A DNA stretch of 64,000 bases, taken from NCBI GenBank assembly GCA_029783825.1, contig JAREIK010001718.1, positions 467,435-531,434 on the forward strand, read 5' to 3'. Source of the DNA: Sapria himalayana (Eukaryota > Streptophyta > Magnoliopsida > Malpighiales > Rafflesiaceae). The notes beneath the pieces were generated by a model. It was not told the DNA's origin and ran no database searches. It worked only from the letters and a program-made list of their open reading frames with translations. Positions 1 through 11,784 of the stretch are shown here, piece by piece. Positions within the stretch are counted from its first letter, which is position 1, and each line of letters begins with the position of its first letter. The position numbers and the translations under genes were made by a program.

Positions 1-295
1 ACAAAAATAGTAGCATAAAGAACTGACCCCTGGCATTTTCGGTCTTAATTCGTGAATCTAAGATAATTTTTTCACCTTCTACTTCGGCCAACTCATCCAG
101 CTCTTCCGCTTCTTCTTCCACTGCTGTCTCCTCTTCGACTTCTATTTCTTCGAATTCCTCTGTATCTTCTTCGTCTTCCTCGTGATCCTCATAGACAACA
201 TCACGGAGATCCAATCTCAGGGGTAATGGTGGGGATCTCGACATGGAATACAGACCAGCTGTGACCTCGGACCAACCACTAACGGCATTAATCAT
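1..295 (-). CDS. Partial host-like gene, acidic N-terminal exon
   Basis: An open frame enters from the left edge and reads on the minus strand. The first ATG is at 295-293 (A at -3); a second in-frame ATG is at 244-242, so the start is uncertain. From 244 to the edge there are 81 codons without a stop. The protein begins MINAVSGWSEVTAG, passes a proline/arginine-rich patch (SRSPPLPLRLDLRDVVYEDH), then a long Glu/Asp run of about 40 residues, then EGEKIILDSRIKTENA. Codon use is much more GC-rich than the surrounding DNA, which is why I treat it as real coding sequence. No stop is seen; the exon may end in a GT donor near the edge. I do not recognise the family; acidic low-complexity tracts of this kind occur in many nuclear proteins. 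The stretch 296-481 upstream is AT-rich and may hold the promoter or an intron. Confidence 0.6.
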   Translation of the reverse strand, partial: MINAVSGWSEVTAGLYSMSRSPPLPLRLDLRDVVYEDHEEDEEDTEEFEEIEVEEETAVEEEAEELDELAEVEGEKIILDSRIKTENARGQFFMLLFL

Positions 296-489
296 ATTAG
301 TAGCTACGATGTTTGTAATAATAATTGAATAATTAAAAAAATTATAAATAATCATAGTTGTGAGAAATAGAAAGACACGTGAACATGAGACTGGGTATTT
401 TTTGCAATTTTTTTTTATTTTTTATGTTTTATATTGCAATATCTCCTTAGTTCTAACTCTTCCAAAGAAAATAAATAATGATATATTTG

Positions 490-886
490 TAGAGTTGTCA
501 AACGAACTGGTCTGGCACAAACTGGCCTGATTTTAGGCCGCCCAACCGGGCTACCGTGTCTAGCCATGCATGGACCCATAGCTCGAAAACCACCGAGTTC
601 GGTCCTGTTCGGGTCTGACAAAACCATAATTTTTAAAAAAAATTAGGGTTACAGCGGCACGTCACCACGTGTTTTTGCCATTTCAGGGCTCGGCGAGCAT
701 CACTTGTTGGGCATCAACTCATATTAACCACGTTCAGTGCATGGCCAGGCGTGACGTGCCCACGTGCCTGGCACAGCACGACGAACCGGGGTACGGTAAT
801 GTAGCGTGTCATGCCGGGCACGAGCACGACTGAACTGTGCCGTGCTCGTGCACGGCCGGGCTGGCCCGGCCTATTTGACACTTATA
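490..886. mobile_element. hAT-type MITE, 397 bp
   Basis: A non-autonomous element. Its GC-rich interior contrasts sharply with the AT-rich surroundings. Left terminus TAGAGTTGTCAA and right terminus TTGACACTTATA form 12-bp imperfect terminal inverted repeats with three mismatches. It is flanked by perfect 8-bp direct repeats TATATTTG at 482-489 and 887-894, the duplication length expected for the hAT superfamily. The interior has no coding capacity; it holds self-complementary GGCCCGGCC/GGCACG motifs that would fold strongly. A second member of the family is at 37997-38517 and a remnant at 36730-36766. Confidence 0.8.
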
Positions 887-899
887 TATATTTGTATTT

Positions 900-1460
900 T
901 TGTGCACTAAAAATAATTTTTTTAAAAAAAAGACCATAACTTTTTATAATTAAAAAAATGTACACTAAACTCAAAATTAATTAAGTTTTATTGCATCGAA
1001 ATTTATTAATCATATTATGTGTTCCAAAATTTAAAAAATATCATTTTTCTGATTTCAATAAGTATTATTTCAAATTTAAAAATATTTTTTAATTTTAATA
1101 AATGTTTAAATAGGATAAATAGGGATTTAAACTCATGTCATCCATTAACATAAAAACTCACATAATCATCCGATCACAATCAACGAATCAAAATTGTAGC
1201 GAATACACACACACACACACACACACACACATGGATAGAATCACATATATAATTATATATAATCATATATAGATATATATATATATATATAATACTATGT
1301 GATTATATATATGCATGTATATATATTTATATTTATATAAACTTATTTAAATATATATTTGTATATCTACATATATTTATATGTAATTGTATATATTTAT
1401 ATATGTTGATATATGCATATATAAACATATATATACACACACACACACACGCACACACTC
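900..1460 (-). repeat. Left inverted arm flanking the first CACTA element
   Basis: Reading the minus strand outward from the CACTA element, this arm has an AT/AC simple-repeat zone, then a unique part of about 300 bp (roughly 905-1204). The unique part matches the right arm (about 9760-10080) in inverted orientation with roughly 70-80% identity by eye. Shared landmarks are a GTGATC..GG segment, an ATGACAT..GTTT..AATCCC-like segment and a TCAGAAAAATGATA-like segment. It includes (AC)13 at 1205-1230 and AC/TC tracts at 1434-1470. Its nature is unresolved: two copies of an old dispersed repeat, or the termini of an outer element. Confidence 0.55.
1205..1230. repeat. (AC)n microsatellite
   Basis: Thirteen uninterrupted AC dinucleotides. 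A second AC tract at 1434-1459 runs into a TC tract (1459-1470) at the CACTA boundary. Confidence 0.95.
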
Positions 1461-1479
1461 TCTCTCTCTCTACAAAAAT

Positions 1480-1990
1480 TAGCCAATTAGAAATAGTAAT
1501 TAGAAACGTTCAATTCCTTTTCTAAAATTAGGAACGAAATTGAAATGGATTACAAATAAAAATGAAAGTTTTCTAAAATAAATAGACACATAAAAAAAAT
1601 TAGTTTCTATTAAAAGGTATGGATTAATTAAAAATATATGGAAACAGAATTAGAAATAGAAATAAAGACAAAAATTGATATGGTTTATCCTTTCGTTGCT
1701 AATTGTGATGCACGATCATGGGCGGATAAGCTTGTGTGGCATTTAGCGATAGAAAATTGTATTTTTTAGGTTTTTTACGTATTGGAAATTATAAGTTAAA
1801 TGAAAATTGTGATAGAAATTAATTCCCTTTCTATTCATTTAGAAATTTAATCTTTATTTCTTTCTAAATTTAGCAATGGAAATGACTACATTTGAAACAT
1901 ATTCAAAGTCCGTTGCTATTGGATTTTAAATATTTTAGAGATGGAGTATTTTCTATCTCTAATTTAGAAATGGAAACTAATTCTATCATT
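1480..1990. repeat. CACTA subterminal repeat region (5')
   Basis: Many direct and inverted copies of a short motif around TTAGAAATGGAA/TTTCCATTTCTAA. The same motif is concentrated at the other end (9080-9384). Position and layout match the subterminal repeats bound by CACTA transposition proteins. No coding content. Confidence 0.65.
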
Positions 1991-2889
1991 AAATTATGAA
2001 AAAAAATTTTACAAAAATTATTTCAAAACTTCAAAAAAAAGTTAGGGCTTGGGTATTTTTTATTTCGATTCTGACTTCATCCTATTTGTGCTCGAGGTTA
2101 CTTTCATCCTCTTAGTATTCATCTTGCTACTCATCTATCATTAAGATATCCAATTTAGTATTTCTAATTTTTTCGTAAATACTATTTTAAAAATTATAAT
2201 TTCTGTGCATTTTTTGTTTCTTATAGTTTTTTTTCATGTTTAATATCCTAAGGGATTCTCTCTTTTTGTTTTCTTGAATTTTTATCATGCTAATTAAAAT
2301 ATTTTATATATTATATTTTTTGCATATACTTGGATTTGTTCAATTTTTAGGTTACCTAATTAAGGTATGAAAATTTTGTGTATTTTGTTATTTACATATA
2401 GTTTTTATCATGCTAATTAATGTGGACTTAGTATGCATACTAGATTTGTTCACTTTTTAGGTTACTTAATAAGCTATTTAATTGAATTTATAAATACTAA
2501 AATTTTAAAGGTTGTAACGTAATCACAATGAACAACTTTAAAATTTGAGATGGTTTCAAAATTTTGAAAGAAATTTTATCAAATATAGATAAATATAAAT
2601 TATTTAGTTTTATGTATATGAGAAAAATGTAACTGAAGACTTTTGATAAATATCTAAGAGATTAAAGTAACATTCCTTATCTCATTTTATTGTAAACTTA
2701 CCTAATAATGATGCAACTACTATTTTTTTTGGAATGTAGGTAATGTTATAAATATATTTCTATAGCTTTATAACAAATAAATCACTATCTACAATATTAT
2801 AATATCTAAGAGACTTTTGATAAATATCTTAGAGACTTTTGATAAATATGTTTGTATAATATGTTATAGGAATGAAAAATATCATACAA

Positions 2890-5800
2890 CCTCATTGTCA
2901 ATGGATGAATGTAAGAATGAATGATAAGTTTTTGACTAATGAGTTTGTAGATGGGATTGATAAGTTTATTGGCATTGATAAAAAATAGCCTAATTTTATG
3001 GATGAATTTAAAATACAATACCTATGTAATGATATTAATTATCAAAATTGGAGTTTCCAAGATATGGACACAATGTGATTTCATCTTGTAAAAAATAGAT
3101 TTGTTAGATACTATTATGTTTGGTATAAATATGGGGAAATAGTTGTGCCATAAATAATAAAGCATTATGTACATAGAATAGTTAATTCAAATGTTACAAT
3201 GGAAAACACTTATCCCAACAATACATATGAAGCAATGTTGAAGAATATTATTGGTTATTCATTCAATCTGGATGTTGTTGATGATATCCCAATATCACCA
3301 ATTAAACAATTTTATGAGATGTTGAAAGCATCAGAAGAAGAGGTTTGACCAAGTAATCCGTATGACCACTCAAAGTTATCTGTGGTGGTCAGACTCTTGA
3401 ATTTAAAGGCAAAACGTCATTTTTCAGAAAGATATTTTGATGAAATGGGTAAGTTGTTATTTGAAGTGTTACTAAAGAATAATATCATAAGAAATAGTTT
3501 TTATAGCACAATGAAGTTAATGTGCGCTTTGAGTTTGCTTGTAGAAAAAATATTGCTGCATCAATAGCTACATGATATATTAGGACATAGATAGTGAAAC
3601 AATTGCGTATAATTTTTATAACTATCTTTGGCACACAAAAAATATTGCATGTAAAAGGCAGAAATAAATATTCCTCATAAGAAGATGTATTATTTTCTAT
3701 TGACTCCTCATTTTCAAAGATTATTTGCATCTAAAACCACTGCTAATGATATGAGTTAGCACAAAGAGTATATTATTGAAGATGACATGATGTGCCATTG
3801 TTCAAGTTCTCCTCCTTAGAAATATTAGATTATGGTTGTGCACAGATGAAATTCAACAATTTGGACAAATAAGGAAACAATACTCTTCATATTCAGTTAT
3901 TGTTACACTTTATAATTTACTTCATTGGATGTGAATGAAAGATGAGTACATGTTTTTGTATGTTATCATGCCCAGTCTGAGAAAAGTTGGATATTTTTCT
4001 ACGACCCCTGATTGTGAAGCTCAAAACTCTGTGGGATGATGGTGTGAAAACAAATGATATATCTAGAAAGTAGAACTTCCAAATGCGAGCAGTACTTATG
4101 TGGACTATAAGTAATTTTCCAACATATTCAATATTGTGAGGATAGAGTACTATAGGAAAATTAGCTTGTCCTTATTGCATTAAGGACTCAGATACATTTT
4201 CTTTGAGAAAATAAAGAGAGACTACTTAGTTTGATAATCACCATAAGTTCTTACATATGAAAGATCCATTTCAGATGAATATTAACGCAATTAGAAAAGG
4301 CCATATAATTATAAAAGGTACACCACCTTTGAGGTCGGGTGTCAAAATATTAGATGTACATGAAAGATATAGGTTCAAAGTGTTACAGATGTTGATGCAG
4401 ATTGTATTAATTTATAAATTTTGAAGAATTATTACTAAGGTTGGAAAAAATGAAGTATCTTTTGAGATTTTCTTTATTGGAAAACCAACCTAATTAGGAA
4501 CAACTTAGATGTGATGCACATTGAGAATAACTTCTTTGATAATATTTTTAATACTACCATGAATGTGAAAGGAAAAACAAAAGATAATACCAAATAAAGA
4601 GATGATTTGAAAGAGCTCTGTTCATGTCCAGAGTTACATTGGAATGAATCAACATATAAATTCCCTTAGGCTTATTATAGTATTCACAAGGATACAAAGG
4701 AAGTTTTGTGTAAATAGTTGATGGAGCTCAGGTTTCTTGAAGGATATACATCTAACATGAGAAGATGCATTGATATGAAGAAGCACAAGTTATTTGGGAT
4801 GAAAAGTCATGACTATCATGTGTTCATATAAAGGCTATTACTCATAGCATTCCATGAATTACTTCTAGAAAATGTTTAGGAAGTATTGAACGACATAAGT
4901 ATTTTTATAGAATCTCACTTTTAATATCATAACAAATGAAGAAATGGAGCAATTATAAAATAATATCCCCATGATTATTTGAAGACTTGAGCATATTTTT
5001 CCTCCTAGCTTCTTTGACTCCATGTAATTTCTTCTAGTCCACTAGCTGTATGAATCCATGATAGTAGGACCTGTGCAGAATAGATGGATGTATCTATTTT
5101 GAGAGGTTATATATTTTTCATTCGTTAATCTAGAAATTTTAATTTTTTCGATGAGTATATTTTATTCTAATGAAGATGTTTTTTAGATATCTTAGAAAAT
5201 TGAAAATTACTGTTCGAAATAAAGTCAAAGTAGAATGATCTATATGCAATGCCTACTTGATTGTAGAGACTTCGATATTTTGTGCATACTAATTTCAGCC
5301 ATATTTGTATAATTTGCATTATAAAAAATCACCAGATAATGATTATGGTTTGTAAGATAGATCACAAGAACATGATATGCTCTCTATTTTCATACATGTG
5401 GGTCAATCATATGGTTGAGAAAAATTAAGATATTTTTTTGAATAACTATGAGTATCATATTGCGTACATATGCATCTTGTTGAACTATGAAAAATTTATA
5501 CCTCATATTGAAAAAGGTTAATAATCAATTTTGATTCTCATTTCTTCATCATGGTATGTGAAATAGTATTTTGTCTTCAAAATACCTTCAATGTTCTTTT
5601 TGAAGAATTTATACTAAGGAATTAAAATAAACATAACTACATATTGATGATGCTTCCATTAATGAAAAGTTTGAAAAAGGTTTCATAATTTGGTTTTAAA
5701 ATTTTGTTAGTATATAACTTATCATTCTTGCTTCTAAAGTCACCATGCAATATTATATAAGTATGATTTTTTCTTTTTTTTTATTTTGTATGTATAATTT

Positions 5801-6530
5801 TCATCATCATATATATAATAGACAAATAAATGATCATGTAAAAGGGCCATTACGAAGTATACAAACATATCACATACATTATGTAAATGGATAAAAATTA
5901 CATACTTTGAAACATGGTTCAAATAGAGCTGCAATGAATAGTGGTATGTGCATCAAGAGGACTAATTCTGTTGTATCTAATATAGATTTTCATGGTCAAC
6001 TAATTGAAATTCTACATGTTGAATATCATGATTTACCAATTAAAAGGACAATTATATTTAAGTGTGAATGGTTTGATCCTATTCCAAATTTATTACTAGA
6101 ATTCATCATTAATACAATATCATGGATGTGCACTATAAGAAATATTATCATAACCATGAATTATTTATTCTTGCACAGAAAGTTGAATGAGTTACACGAC
6201 TTATCCAATCACAGAAAGAATTTCTTATAACTGGTAAGCAATATGTAAAATAAAACCTAGATCAACTATGAAAGTTATTGAAAATGATATTATTGTCAAA
6301 CAATCACATGTACATGAATTTCAAAAGAATAATGTGGAACTTCATCCAATTATTCTTGGAGCAGTTGATGGGCTTCAAATATTACTTAGGATGAAAATTA
6401 TTTAGACATTGATGATAGTCATGTTGAATAAGATAATAGGGAGCAATTAGTTGCACAATTAGATGACAATGAATATGTAGATGGAGATGATTTATTAGAA
6501 ATTTCTAATGATGACTATACATTTTTTGAA
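2890..6530 (+). pseudogene. TNP2-like CACTA transposase, broken
   Basis: Pieced-together frames follow the TNP2 order. At about 2905-3120 is the N-terminal transposase-associated region (QWMN, then EFVDGIDKFIG, then a QDMDTM..FHL..RFVR segment). At about 3300-3560 comes a GD/pre-catalytic region (LSVVVRLLNLKAKRH). At about 3750-4380 is the catalytic core with W/HKEYIIEDDMMCH, LWLCTDEIQQFGQ, YNLLHWM, LWDDGVKTNDISRK and ACPYCIKDSDTF. At about 4495-4850 is LDVMHIENNFFDNIFN and KLFGMKSHDYHVFIQRLL. At about 4980-5110 is FPPSFFDSM and GPVQNRWMYLF. A DUF4216-like tail (5930-6080: NSGMCIKRTNS, LPIKRTIIFKCEWFDP) closes it. Stops and frameshifts occur throughout, so no full protein can be made. The role in an intact relative is excision and integration of the element. 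Confidence 0.85.
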
Positions 6531-7263
6531 TTCTATGTTATGTTATTTTGTTTATTTTGTAACTATTACAAATTTGGCTGTTAAATAAAAAAATTTACTT
6601 TTGTGAATATCAATATATTTATTATTATATTTTGTTGTTATGATATTAAATAATATGTTTTAATTTTCTTTGTTTTTTTTTATGTTTATATAACTTGATA
6701 TTAAATAATTTGGCTAGTAACCAAAGATCTCAATATGTGGTAAGGGATAGTGGAAGTCAACTAATAGTTCATGGAGGAAAAAAAATAATATTTTATTCAG
6801 TGATGACAAAACTATAAATGTCTCTCCTCATTCTCCTACACGTAAAAAGAATATGTTGACATCACCTAGTCATGAGACACATGAATAAACTATCACTATT
6901 ATTTCATCTTTATCTCATTTTGTATCGAAAAGGTATTGTTAACTTCATCCTACTTATCTTAGGAAGCCTATGTATTAGTGCTACAACATTAACAATAGCT
7001 AGATATTTACAATCTAGCTGTATTATTATTTTTAATTATTTATATTTGTAAAAAATAAATTAACAACCATGAATTAAATTATAAGTAAATGAATATGGTT
7101 AAAATATGGTAATTTTAATTAATAAAAAGCTATGATTTTGGTACTTATCAAATATTATCATTTAGAATTAAAATAATATTTATGTTATGAAGTTTTGGAT
7201 AAGAAATAAAAATGAATAAAATATTAACTTAGTGGTAGAATATAGGTATATTTTGTTTATATG

Positions 7264-7326
7264 TATATGTACATGCATACCTTTCTCAGCCTTTTGGCTG
7301 AGATCAAGTGTAATATATGTACATGC
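7264..7326 (+). pseudogene. 5' fragment of U2 snRNA, retroposed
   Basis: Positions 7277-7313 match the first ~37 nt of U2 spliceosomal RNA, starting exactly at the U2 5' end (ATACCTTTCTC...). It differs from the plant U2 consensus, as I know it, at two places within stem-loop I and at one near its 3' end. It is bounded by perfect 13-bp direct repeats TATATGTACATGC at 7264-7276 and 7314-7326, which look like a target-site duplication. The fragment stops long before the branch-point-recognition and Sm regions, so it cannot be a functional snRNA. The two stem changes turn a G-U and a C-A position into Watson-Crick pairs, giving a perfect 7-bp hairpin CTCAGCCTTTTGGCTGAG. Confidence 0.8.
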
Positions 7327-7334
7327 TGATTTTA

Positions 7335-8665
7335 AATTACTTATAGGTTTTTTCTTTCTACTTCTCATACAATCAAAAAGATATTTAAGGAAAAACTAGT
7401 TGCAGATGATATAAAATGGAGTAAAGTGCCCCCAGATATAAATAATTATATTTGGAAGAATTTGAAGTATAATTTTGATATATTTACTTATTTTTTAATT
7501 TAGTTTAATATGAAATACTATTAAAAAATGTATTATAGTGTATTCTTGATTTATTTGGGTTTTATAGAAAAAATATAAAATGAATAAAGCTTTGGTAGTC
7601 TTGGTGAAGGATACATAAAAATATGTGGCTAGTATTAGATATAATGATAAGTTTGGCAAAAGAAGAAAAAAGTATTGTAAAGATGTAAAGCCTAATAATG
7701 TTTTTTTAGTATTTAGATGAAGTAGTGAGAATACTGGAATAGTGAAGAGTTCGAGGGTTTATCCCAAATGGCATCACACAATCATCAATCAAAGAAAACA
7801 TGTAAAGGAGCAGGACCTTCAAAACATATTGGATATTCAAATGCGACCTATCAATATTCAATAGATTTGGTAAAATTGTATTTCATAATTATTATTATTT
7901 GAATTTTATGAATGCAAATGATAATATTTCTGTGACAATGTATCATGTACTCTAATAGTTGGGATGTCCACCAACACTATATGAAGTATTCATGCAAATG
8001 TTCAAGAAGATGGATGAATCATTTTTGGATAAGCAGCCAAATAATATTAATATGAGTTTCTTAATTTGTACTTGCAAAGAAAGAAAACAAAGCAAAAAAA
8101 AACAATTTTTTTGGCATTCATTATAATTAATATGCAAACTCAAGTTTTTTTACCATAATTAATGAGTTATTATATATGGACTCATTAAATGTAATGACTA
8201 ACTATATTTTTATATTAATTCTTAGTAGGGTGATGATATTTTCTTGTGTTAGTATAAATATTATCTAAATAAAGTAATGAGTTATGTTGTATTTTAACAA
8301 TTATAGAAAGCTATGGGTAATATGGTTGCCATTACTTCATAATTGATAGATCCTTCTACGTAGACACCATAAATTAATATTATGCATATTTACCTTCAGG
8401 CTATCACAGTGAAGCCAAAAAAATCATAAGTGTATGGTCGTAGTACACATGCATCTATTATTTATCAAAGTTCTTTTTGGAGTTCTTCATCATCATCCAA
8501 TTATAATAATCTATTTGATGAGAGGTTGCACAAGGATATGCAGAAAATTCAAGATACTTTGCAAAGAAAAAAAAGAGGAGATGCAAAATAAAATCGAAGA
8601 AATAACAAAAAAGAAAGGAAGAAAGAATGATAAGAGAGGAAAAAAGAATGAAAAGAGTTGAGAAA
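7335..8665 (+). pseudogene. Second CACTA gene (plant En/Spm transposase_24-like), broken
   Basis: Downstream of the TNP2 remnant, disjoint frames match the plant Ptta/En/Spm-type protein that accompanies TNP2. Around 7375-7470 is TIKKIFKEKLVADDIKW followed by KVPPDINNYIWKNLKYNF, the conserved W..VP..(Y/I)W..(L/F)K..F block. Around 7740-7850 is a weak WH..(T)S-like block. Around 7960-8050 is VGCPPTLYEVFMQMF..MDESFLDKQ, matching the GREPT..E.F..TH..DG.(F)VD.(R)S block. Near 8540-8665 is a Lys/Glu-rich segment (RKKEEMQNKIEEITKKK) likely to form the usual C-terminal coiled coil. Exons and introns cannot be set. Stops between blocks show it is inactive. Confidence 0.6.
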
Positions 8666-9069
8666 AGAATAAAAAGAGAGGAGGAAATGAAATAGAAGAT
8701 TTTAAAGATGGAGAAAATAATATACAAGTTAGTAGAGGCTTCATTTCTTTTTTATCATTTTAAAGAAGATTCATCCAGATCTCCAATGGATAATACTCAT
8801 CTTGATATGGACTCATAATTATTTGTGATGTGTTATTATTTTTTTGTAATGAAAGTTTTTGTTGTGAAATTTTAGTTTTTGTGTTATTATTTTTTGAAGT
8901 TATGAATGTATACTATAATTGATAGACTTTTATGTTTGTTATTTAATATGTTATTCTATAGTGGATGTTATGTGAATGTTATTAGATGAATAATATGTAC
9001 ATGTACTTATTAGATTTTAGGTTATATAGTTTATGTATGCACTGTATATTATATATAACATATAGAAAC

Positions 9070-9384
9070 TACAACAAATGGGACATGTCCCTTTTCTAGA
9101 AAATAGAAATGGAAAATGTGATTTCAAAATCCATTTTTAATTTAGAAATGAATCTTGCATTTATATTTTATTCTATCACTAATTTAACAATGGAATTTGA
9201 GATCTCATTTTCAGATAATTCCGTCACACATTTTAGGAATGTCTGGACATTTTCCATTTCTAGAATTTAGAAAGGAGCACTTTAGAAATGATATTTTTCC
9301 ATTTCTATTGTGGTTTCTATTTGAACATTACAACAGAATTAGAAACGAATTTGGATATTTCTAATTCTATCTTTTATTGTAGTG
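9070..9384. repeat. CACTA subterminal repeat region (3') and terminus
   Basis: Repeated TTAGAAATG/CATTTCTA motifs in both orientations lead to the terminal TTGTAGTG at 9377-9384. This mirrors 1480-1990 and defines the right end of the first CACTA element. Confidence 0.7.
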
Positions 9385-10090
9385 ATATATAACATATATA
9401 ATTATATATAATTATATATAATTATTTATAGATATATAAACTTATATATGTATATATAAACATTCATATATACATATATATGTATATATACAAATACAAA
9501 TGCCTATATCTATACATAACTATATAAATATATAAATATAATTATGTATAATTATTTAAAAATATATGTAGATATCTAAACATATATATAAATAATTTTA
9601 CACACACACACACACACATATATACAACCATATATTATTGTATGTTTATATATATAAATATGTTTAGAAATTTATATATATGTTTATATATTTACGTATA
9701 TTTTATATATAATAATATGTGTAACTATTCATATTTGTATATATAAATATATTTTCACTTAATATTCAATTTATTGCTTGTGATCTGGTGGCTTTGTCTA
9801 TTTTTATGAATGTGGATGTCATGGGTTTGAATTCCCATTTCCCCACTATAAGCCTTTATTAAAATTTAAAATAATATTTATGAATTTGAAATAATTCTTT
9901 CTAAAATCAGAAAATGAAATTTTATTTATTTTTAAAATTTTGGAGGGCATAATCAAATAAATAAATTTTATTGTACCAAACCTTTATTATGTTTATTTCA
10001 CTATTTATAATTATAAAATGTTAAGGTCATTTTTTTTCAAATAATGCATGCTTAGTGTTCCCAAACTGCCAAACACAAATCTCCCAAAAA
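9385..10090 (+). repeat. Right inverted arm flanking the first CACTA element
   Basis: It begins with an AT-rich zone containing an (AC) tract (9599-9619). From about 9760 to 10080 it is the diverged inverted counterpart of the left arm. Near 9777-9840 it carries a GTGATCTGGTGG segment followed by GGGTTTGAATTCCC, which resemble tRNA-type A and B boxes at roughly tRNA spacing. That hints at a tRNA-derived SINE but is not proof. No coding sequence. Confidence 0.5.
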
Positions 10091-11780
10091 TTATTATGAA
10101 TGTCTTAATTTCTTTTTTGTAAACCTAGTTTATTATTGCTTCTCACCATCATATCATAGTTATTAATTTTGTTTTATAATTCTAGTATATGTGCTTGTGT
10201 GTGTTATGTGATATTTACACTTATATTGATTGACTTTCAATGTGCATGTATTGCCTAAAATATTTGAAACATTTAACCTAGAGAAAGAATTCATTGATTT
10301 GCTATGCCTTTGTGTTTTTTATTATGTACTTTTTGTATTATTGTTAGTAATTTACTGATTACTTATAAGATTTGTATGAATATAGTAGTATCAGAAAATT
10401 ATTTCTTTCATAGAGTGATTAGTTATATTTGTTTTAGTGTGTGATGTAAGTTATTATGTTGAACAAATTATTTGTTTTTAATTTCCTTTCACATGATGAT
10501 TTTGTTTCATTTATTTAAATTATTGTTTATTATAATTTGCTAATATGTATTAAAGAAGTCTATTATATTATTTGTCATTATTATTATTATTTGTCATGTC
10601 TGTGATCGGATTATTATATAATGATATTCTAAAGACAAAACTTAAAGAAGTCTGAGCTCTCATTGTTGTTAGCATTTCTACCCAAAGTCATATGACTTGA
10701 ATTTGAAATGTCCAAATCAACATAATGAAAGAAATCTAAGAAAAGCAATCGAAAAAAAAATAATAAATCATCAAAGTATGATCAAGGAAATGCATTTTTT
10801 TCATCTACATCATTTTGAATGATTAAACATACACTATTTTAATTATTAACAAAAATGGTTATACCTTGTAAGGATTATTTGTGGAAAAAGGAACAAAATT
10901 TAATTGAAATTACAAAAATGAACTTCCTTGTTTTTTTGCTTGAATTATACCATCTATTTGACATAAATAATCTTCAAATTTTCAATTATTTACATATATT
11001 TAAAGAGAAATGATCATTTTTACTATAAAAAATATACAAGAATTAATGTTTGTTTATAAGGAGTTATTTTTGAGGGAATAAGAGGTGGGCGGTTTAATTT
11101 AAAATTTCTACTTGATTTTAATCAAAGGTTAACCCTTCTTTTAAACTAAATGTAAGTACAAACCGTGTAATGGTTTATGAAATATCAAGAGTTGATTTCT
11201 TATATTCTAATGGATGAGCAATAAAATGAGTTATTAATAAAAACTTCCAATCTAAACTAATTAAATTCACCCTACTATTTAAGTGGAAGCAACGAGTTTT
11301 GCTTCATTCTTTAAAGTGTGACATACATTTAACATCATTTTCATGAAAGCAAATAATAGAAGAGCTAGTGGACAATGATCTAGTCATTAGTGTAGTGGTG
11401 CCATTGATGTGGTAATGGTAGATGACATTGACATAACAATTCTTACCTTAAGAAACTCCCCCAATTAATTAGTAAAATAATGAGTATAAGCAAGAAATGA
11501 GAAAAGTTCCAGTTTAAATAATAAATCATTTGAGTGAAGAAAGAAATAAAAGTTATATATATTGTATGAGAGGGTATTAATCTTCTTGAAGTCATACACC
11601 ATAACTTTTTGTTGATTTTTACTTAATACTTAATAAGTTTTAAGTTACTGTTAAAGATTCAATATTTTTAAATAGATAGATAAAGTTCATTTAAAATTAT
11701 AGGCTTGACTTTCGAGACCCATATACAATACAAATATGTTTTTGTGAATCTAACACTGTGTCTATGTATCATTAGTCATA
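10091..11780. other. AT-rich intergenic DNA, nothing recognised
   Basis: I see no reading frame of note, no terminal repeats and no RNA motif in this stretch. It is probably decayed repeat sequence. Confidence 0.5.
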
Positions 11781-11784
11781 TATT

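Larger units (their letters stand above)
1468..9384 (+). mobile_element. CACTA (En/Spm-type) transposon, decayed, about 7.9 kb
   Basis: The right end reads TTTATTGTAGTG, the reverse complement of CACTACAATAAA, a canonical plant CACTA terminus. The left end is degenerate: CTCTACAAAAATTAG at 1468, one mismatch from CACTAC. Both ends carry subterminal copies of a motif around TTAGAAATGG (1480-1990 and 9080-9384), as expected for transposase-binding subterminal repeats. The interior holds a TNP2-like transposase and a second plant-type CACTA gene, both on the plus strand and both broken. Flanking trinucleotides are TCT (left) and ATA (right), so no 3-bp duplication survives; the left end lies in a TC microsatellite and may have drifted. 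A U2 snRNA fragment is inserted at 7277. Confidence 0.75.

Noticed and set aside
415..627. 70-codon minus-strand frame
   Set aside because: It crosses the left boundary of the 490-886 MITE and has no motif; chance frame in GC-rich DNA.
7277..7326. Functional U2 snRNA gene
   Set aside because: Only the first ~37 nt exist; no Sm site or 3' stem-loops, and no plant USE/TATA promoter spacing seen upstream.
1465..9387. 3-bp target duplication for the first CACTA element
   Set aside because: Left flank TCT and right flank ATA do not match; not claimed.
9777..9840. tRNA gene suggested by GGGTTTGAATTCCC and GTGATCTGGTGG
   Set aside because: No cloverleaf with acceptor and anticodon stems can be drawn; at most a SINE-like relic.
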